From assembly GCA_036389955.1 (NCBI GenBank), contig DASVVJ010000664.1:1-8015 (forward strand): 8,015 nucleotides of DNA. The letters run 5' to 3'. Under the pieces are notes generated by a model. That model had not been told where the DNA came from. It was given only the letters and a program-made list of their open reading frames with translations, and searched no databases. Position numbers and translations under genes: made by a program. This stretch comes from DATHBR01 sp036389955. GTDB lineage: Bacteria; Myxococcota; Myxococcia; Myxococcales; Myxococcaceae. Below are positions 5,796-8,015 of this stretch, one piece after another. Numbering within the stretch: position 1 is the stretch's first letter; every line of letters begins with the position of its first letter.

Positions 5796-6550
5796 CCCAG
5801 CCAGGAACACTCACCCTCATCGTTTACGCGCCTGCGCTCGTTGGCAAAGACGGTCGCACGGTCGACGTCATCCATGGGATGGAGAAGGCGCTCCCCGGCT
5901 TGCGTCTGGAGTGGCGGCTCTCGGCAGGAGGGCGCCCCATCTCATTGCCACAACGCGACGCATGGCTCGTAGAAAGCATTGAGGACGGGGGGTTCCCTAT
6001 CGTGTGCAACGGGGACAAGAGTTACCCCATAACGGTCATGGGGTGGGGAAGAACGGGACTCCTCAAACCGGGCGGTCAGCCCCAGTTTGAAGTCCACGCG
6101 GAAATGCCACTGAACGAGGCTGTGCTCGCGGCAGCGGCGGCTGTGCTTGAAGCCATGGCGGAGGGCGCACGCGCGTTCTGGGGGCATGCGTCGCCGTATG
6201 GTTACGGCTCGGAAGTCGCGCAGCAGTATCGCCACTCGACTCATGCACCAGAGGTCTCACCCCGTGGACTTCCCATGCTGAACCTTCCACAGAAGCTCCC
6301 CTCGCCTGAGATTCCCAGTTTCCTCGGGTGGCTGAATTACTGGTCTGCCGCTGCCGCGAAAGCCATCGGCTTCCCGGACCCGGCCCGCGATGGCGCGTTG
6401 CTCACGCGGGCGCTGCGCACGGCGTCGGGTGGATGGGTCGTGCAGCTCACCGATGCGCCACTCGATCTCGACAACCCCGCCCACCTGGCCGCGCTCAAAC
6501 GGGCCTACAAGCGCTTCCCGCAGGTCGGCGGGCGCGTCACTCCGGGCTGA
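5792..6550 (+). CDS. DUF5953-like protein, candidate immunity partner of the upstream lipoprotein
   Basis: A 252-residue protein with no signal peptide or membrane helix, so probably cytoplasmic. It begins with an amphipathic beta-rich part (TLTLIVYAP), has a WRLSAGGRP and DAWLVESIEDGGFPIVCNG region, an Ala-rich helix (109-125) and a Trp/Tyr-rich C-terminal half: LPMLNLPQKLP, PSFLGWLNYWSAAAAKAIGF, TASGGWVVQLTDAPLDLD, LKRAYKRFPQVGGR. From memory this matches the DUF5953 family, found mainly in Myxococcota and often next to DUF6310-like genes. No enzymatic motif is visible. The start is ATG 5792, whose ATGA overlaps the upstream TGA, with GAGGT at 5780-5784; a GTG at 5783 is a less likely start. 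Tight coupling directly after a nuclease-like lipoprotein is the arrangement expected of a cognate immunity protein, but that role is inferred from context alone. Confidence 0.85.
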   Translation: MTQPGTLTLIVYAPALVGKDGRTVDVIHGMEKALPGLRLEWRLSAGGRPISLPQRDAWLVESIEDGGFPIVCNGDKSYPITVMGWGRTGLLKPGGQPQFEVHAEMPLNEAVLAAAAAVLEAMAEGARAFWGHASPYGYGSEVAQQYRHSTHAPEVSPRGLPMLNLPQKLPSPEIPSFLGWLNYWSAAAAKAIGFPDPARDGALLTRALRTASGGWVVQLTDAPLDLDNPAHLAALKRAYKRFPQVGGRVTPG

Positions 6551-6626
6551 AGGAGGCGTATCCGTCCGGCCAAGGACGTGCTGGGGGACCTTGTGGAGCT
6601 GAGCGAGGTGGGTCACCCCTGGAGGC

Positions 6627-6761
6627 ATGACCAAGCCAGCCGATAAGCCGCAGTGGGTCCGCACCGCCGAGCAGTTTCGTCCTCCTGGGTATACATGTGC
6701 TCGGTTTCCGGCCCAGCCCCTCAGCGTCCCGCGAGCCGTAGAGCGCTCACGGTGGGCTTGA
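6627..6761 (+). CDS. Possible small ORF of 44 codons
   Basis: ATG 6627 is preceded by GGAGG (6621-6625) with only one base between, closer than usual. The frame encodes 44 residues starting MTKPADKPQWVRTAEQFRPP, then GYTCARFPAQP, and ends at TGA 6759-6761, overlapping the kinase gene's 3' end on the other strand by 15 bp. The composition is protein-like in its first half. I do not recognise it. It may be a real small protein, the start of a decayed gene, or chance. The 76 bases before it (6551-6626) hold no other start codon with suitable spacing. Confidence 0.3.
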   Translation: MTKPADKPQWVRTAEQFRPPGYTCARFPAQPLSVPRAVERSRWA

Positions 6762-8015
6762 GGTGGGCTCGCGCCCCCTCGGATAGGAAGGCCAGTAGCA
6801 AGCCCCCTTCCACAGGTACGCCTCCTCCTTGCCTTCTTCCTTGCATGGTGGCTTGGCATCACGCAGCGCATGCCAACACCCGCCGCGAATCTCCACCTCG
6901 CCCGTCCTCTTGCACGGAGGCTTGTTCTGGCCGGGAAGGGGCTGCTCGGGCAGGGCCAGCGTGACTCCCCGCCTCTTGTCATCGGCCGGCTGCGCGGTGG
7001 ACTTGACAGGAGCGGTGCTGATGCTGTCACCCACTGCCACGCGGCCACCGTGCCGGGTCTGGCTGTCGGAGGAAGAGTCGGCCCCCTCTTGGCCTCGGAG
7101 CCGCATCGCCACCGCGAGCCCGGCGAGCAGCACTCCCAGCAGGCCCGCCCCTACCGCCGCTCTCCATCGGGGTGCCAGTCTCCGAAGCAGCGCCATGGGA
7201 CGGTCCCTCTGGGCCTGACGCAGTTCCTGCTGCTCGCGCACGGCCTGCTCCTCTCTCGCGGCAGCATCCCGCTCCGAGTGCAGCCGGGCCGTCCGGGAAG
7301 AACGCAACCGAGGCCCCTGCTCTTCGCTCCAGCCAAACAGCGGCACATCGTCCTCGGCTCCCTCTGCCTGAGCCACCTGCTCCAGCGCCTCGGCCGCCTG
7401 CCTCGCCCGGCCCTTGAAGCGCTCCACCGGCGCAATGGCCAGCAGCCGCTGGATGACGGCTTCCAGTCCCGGGCTCACCCGAGGGTTGAGCTCGCGCACG
7501 GGCCGCGCGCCCGGTCCCCCCGGACGCCACACCTCCGAGCCGCCCTCCCCGGGCTGAGTTGTCGGCGGGTACTCGTCCGTCACCAGGCGGTAGGCTAGCA
7601 CTCCCAGCGCGAACAGGTCATCACACGCGCTGGGCCGGTAGTGCGCCGTGGGGTGGCCCGCGAACGCGCTCAGAAACGCCCACGCCTCGGGGCTGCGATA
7701 GGCCGGAGTTCCCGGCGCCAGCACCTTCGAGGTGAGCGTAGCCGCGCCTTTGTAGTGCCCCGCTCCGAAGTCCGTGAGAAAGGCCCTCCCGTCCCCCGTC
7801 CACACCAGTACGTTTCCTCCCTTCACATCCCGGTGCACACCACCCGCCGCGTGCGTGGCCTCCAGCGCCCGCGCCACCTGCGCCAGCAGCCTCACCACTT
7901 GGAGCGAAGTGGGGTTGCGCCGGGCCGCCCACTCGTACAGCGGCTCGCCCTCCACCAGTTGCATCACCACGTACGGAAAGGCTCCGGCCGGGTGCTCCCA
8001 TGTTCCCTGCTCTCG
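6747..8015 (-). CDS. Eukaryotic-like Ser/Thr protein kinase with transmembrane and Cys-rich C-terminal tail, N-terminus outside window
   Basis: The frame runs off the right edge; 422 residues are visible, numbered from the edge. The ATP-binding lobe with its Gly loop and Lys is outside. Visible parts are the hinge VVMQLVEGEPLYEWA, catalytic loop HRDVKGGN (61-68; Asp63, Asn68), metal-binding DFG (82-84), the activation segment ending GTPAYRSPE (102-110), and DDLFALGVLAYRL (132-144). All visible active-site residues are intact, so the kinase should be active. A charged, coiled-coil-like juxtamembrane region (about 240-272) leads to one transmembrane helix (about 285-304). A low-complexity spacer follows, then a small domain with four Cys (368, 380, 391, 406) in KPPCKRTGEVEIRGGCW and KGACYWPSYP, seen from memory on many myxobacterial kinases, probably periplasmic. 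The GTG/ATG codons near 7962-7970 are internal, because upstream residues continue the kinase fold. The substrate is unknown. Confidence 0.92.
   Translation of the reverse strand, partial: REQGTWEHPAGAFPYVVMQLVEGEPLYEWAARRNPTSLQVVRLLAQVARALEATHAAGGVHRDVKGGNVLVWTGDGRAFLTDFGAGHYKGAATLTSKVLAPGTPAYRSPEAWAFLSAFAGHPTAHYRPSACDDLFALGVLAYRLVTDEYPPTTQPGEGGSEVWRPGGPGARPVRELNPRVSPGLEAVIQRLLAIAPVERFKGRARQAAEALEQVAQAEGAEDDVPLFGWSEEQGPRLRSSRTARLHSERDAAAREEQAVREQQELRQAQRDRPMALLRRLAPRWRAAVGAGLLGVLLAGLAVAMRLRGQEGADSSSDSQTRHGGRVAVGDSISTAPVKSTAQPADDKRRGVTLALPEQPLPGQNKPPCKRTGEVEIRGGCWHALRDAKPPCKEEGKEEAYLWKGACYWPSYPRGREPTSSPP

Noticed and set aside
6563..6578. CGTCC/GGACG hairpin as terminator after the DUF5953-like gene
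   Set aside because: Only 5 bp with a 6-base loop and no U-tract; such hairpins are frequent by chance in this GC range.
6751..6769. Direct repeat GGTGGGCT with 11-bp period as an attachment or insertion footprint
   Set aside because: It is short, lies within the kinase's Pro-rich C-terminal coding sequence, and has no paired copy at the other cassette end.

Overview
The window is high-GC DNA with dense, tightly spaced genes. A eukaryotic-like Ser/Thr protein kinase carries a C-terminal transmembrane and Cys-rich tail, and an immunity-protein remnant and a lipoprotein toxin-like pair sit nearby. From memory these families are typical of Myxococcota, most likely the Cystobacterineae (Archangium, Cystobacter, Stigmatella, Myxococcus type). 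No rRNA, tRNA, CRISPR array or recognisable insertion sequence was seen.

Layout: (1) 1-924 (+) is the 3' part of an SDR-type nucleotide-sugar epimerase-like protein whose catalytic Tyr-x-x-x-Lys appears lost. It converges, across a perfect stem-loop, on (2) 953-1696 (-), a class I SAM-dependent methyltransferase. (3) A ~97-bp divergent region leads into a compact chorismate-using operon (+): anthranilate synthase subunit TrpE (1794-3257), a TrpG/PabA glutamine amidotransferase (3254-3817, GTGA overlap) and a class IV aminotransferase/ADC-lyase-like protein (3835-4656). The trpE Shine-Dalgarno lies inside a strong hairpin. (4) At 4653-4820 (-) there is a C-terminal fragment resembling an Imm11/DUF1629 immunity protein; its stop overlaps the stop of the aminotransferase gene. 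(5) 4854-6550 (+) is a two-gene cassette with an ATGA overlap: a lipoprotein with a C-terminal PD-(D/E)xK nuclease-like domain (resembling DUF6310 proteins) and a soluble partner (resembling DUF5953 proteins). (6) 6551-6746 has no firm gene; it holds a possible 44-codon ORF with a good ribosome binding site. (7) 6747-8015 (-) is a membrane-anchored Ser/Thr kinase that runs off the right edge.

How they may work together: the trpE/trpG/aminotransferase trio can supply anthranilate (tryptophan, possibly alkaloids) and, by sharing the amidotransferase, p-aminobenzoate for folate. The 4854-6550 cassette is the accessory part. It looks like a toxin-immunity pair, and its lipoprotein design recalls SitA-type toxins passed between myxobacterial cells by outer-membrane exchange. 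That reading is inference. The toxin-domain region is clearly lower in GC than its neighbours (56 of 120 bases G+C at 5581-5700, against 42 of 60 at 2461-2520 in trpE), and the neighbouring immunity-gene fragment suggests repeated turnover at this site.
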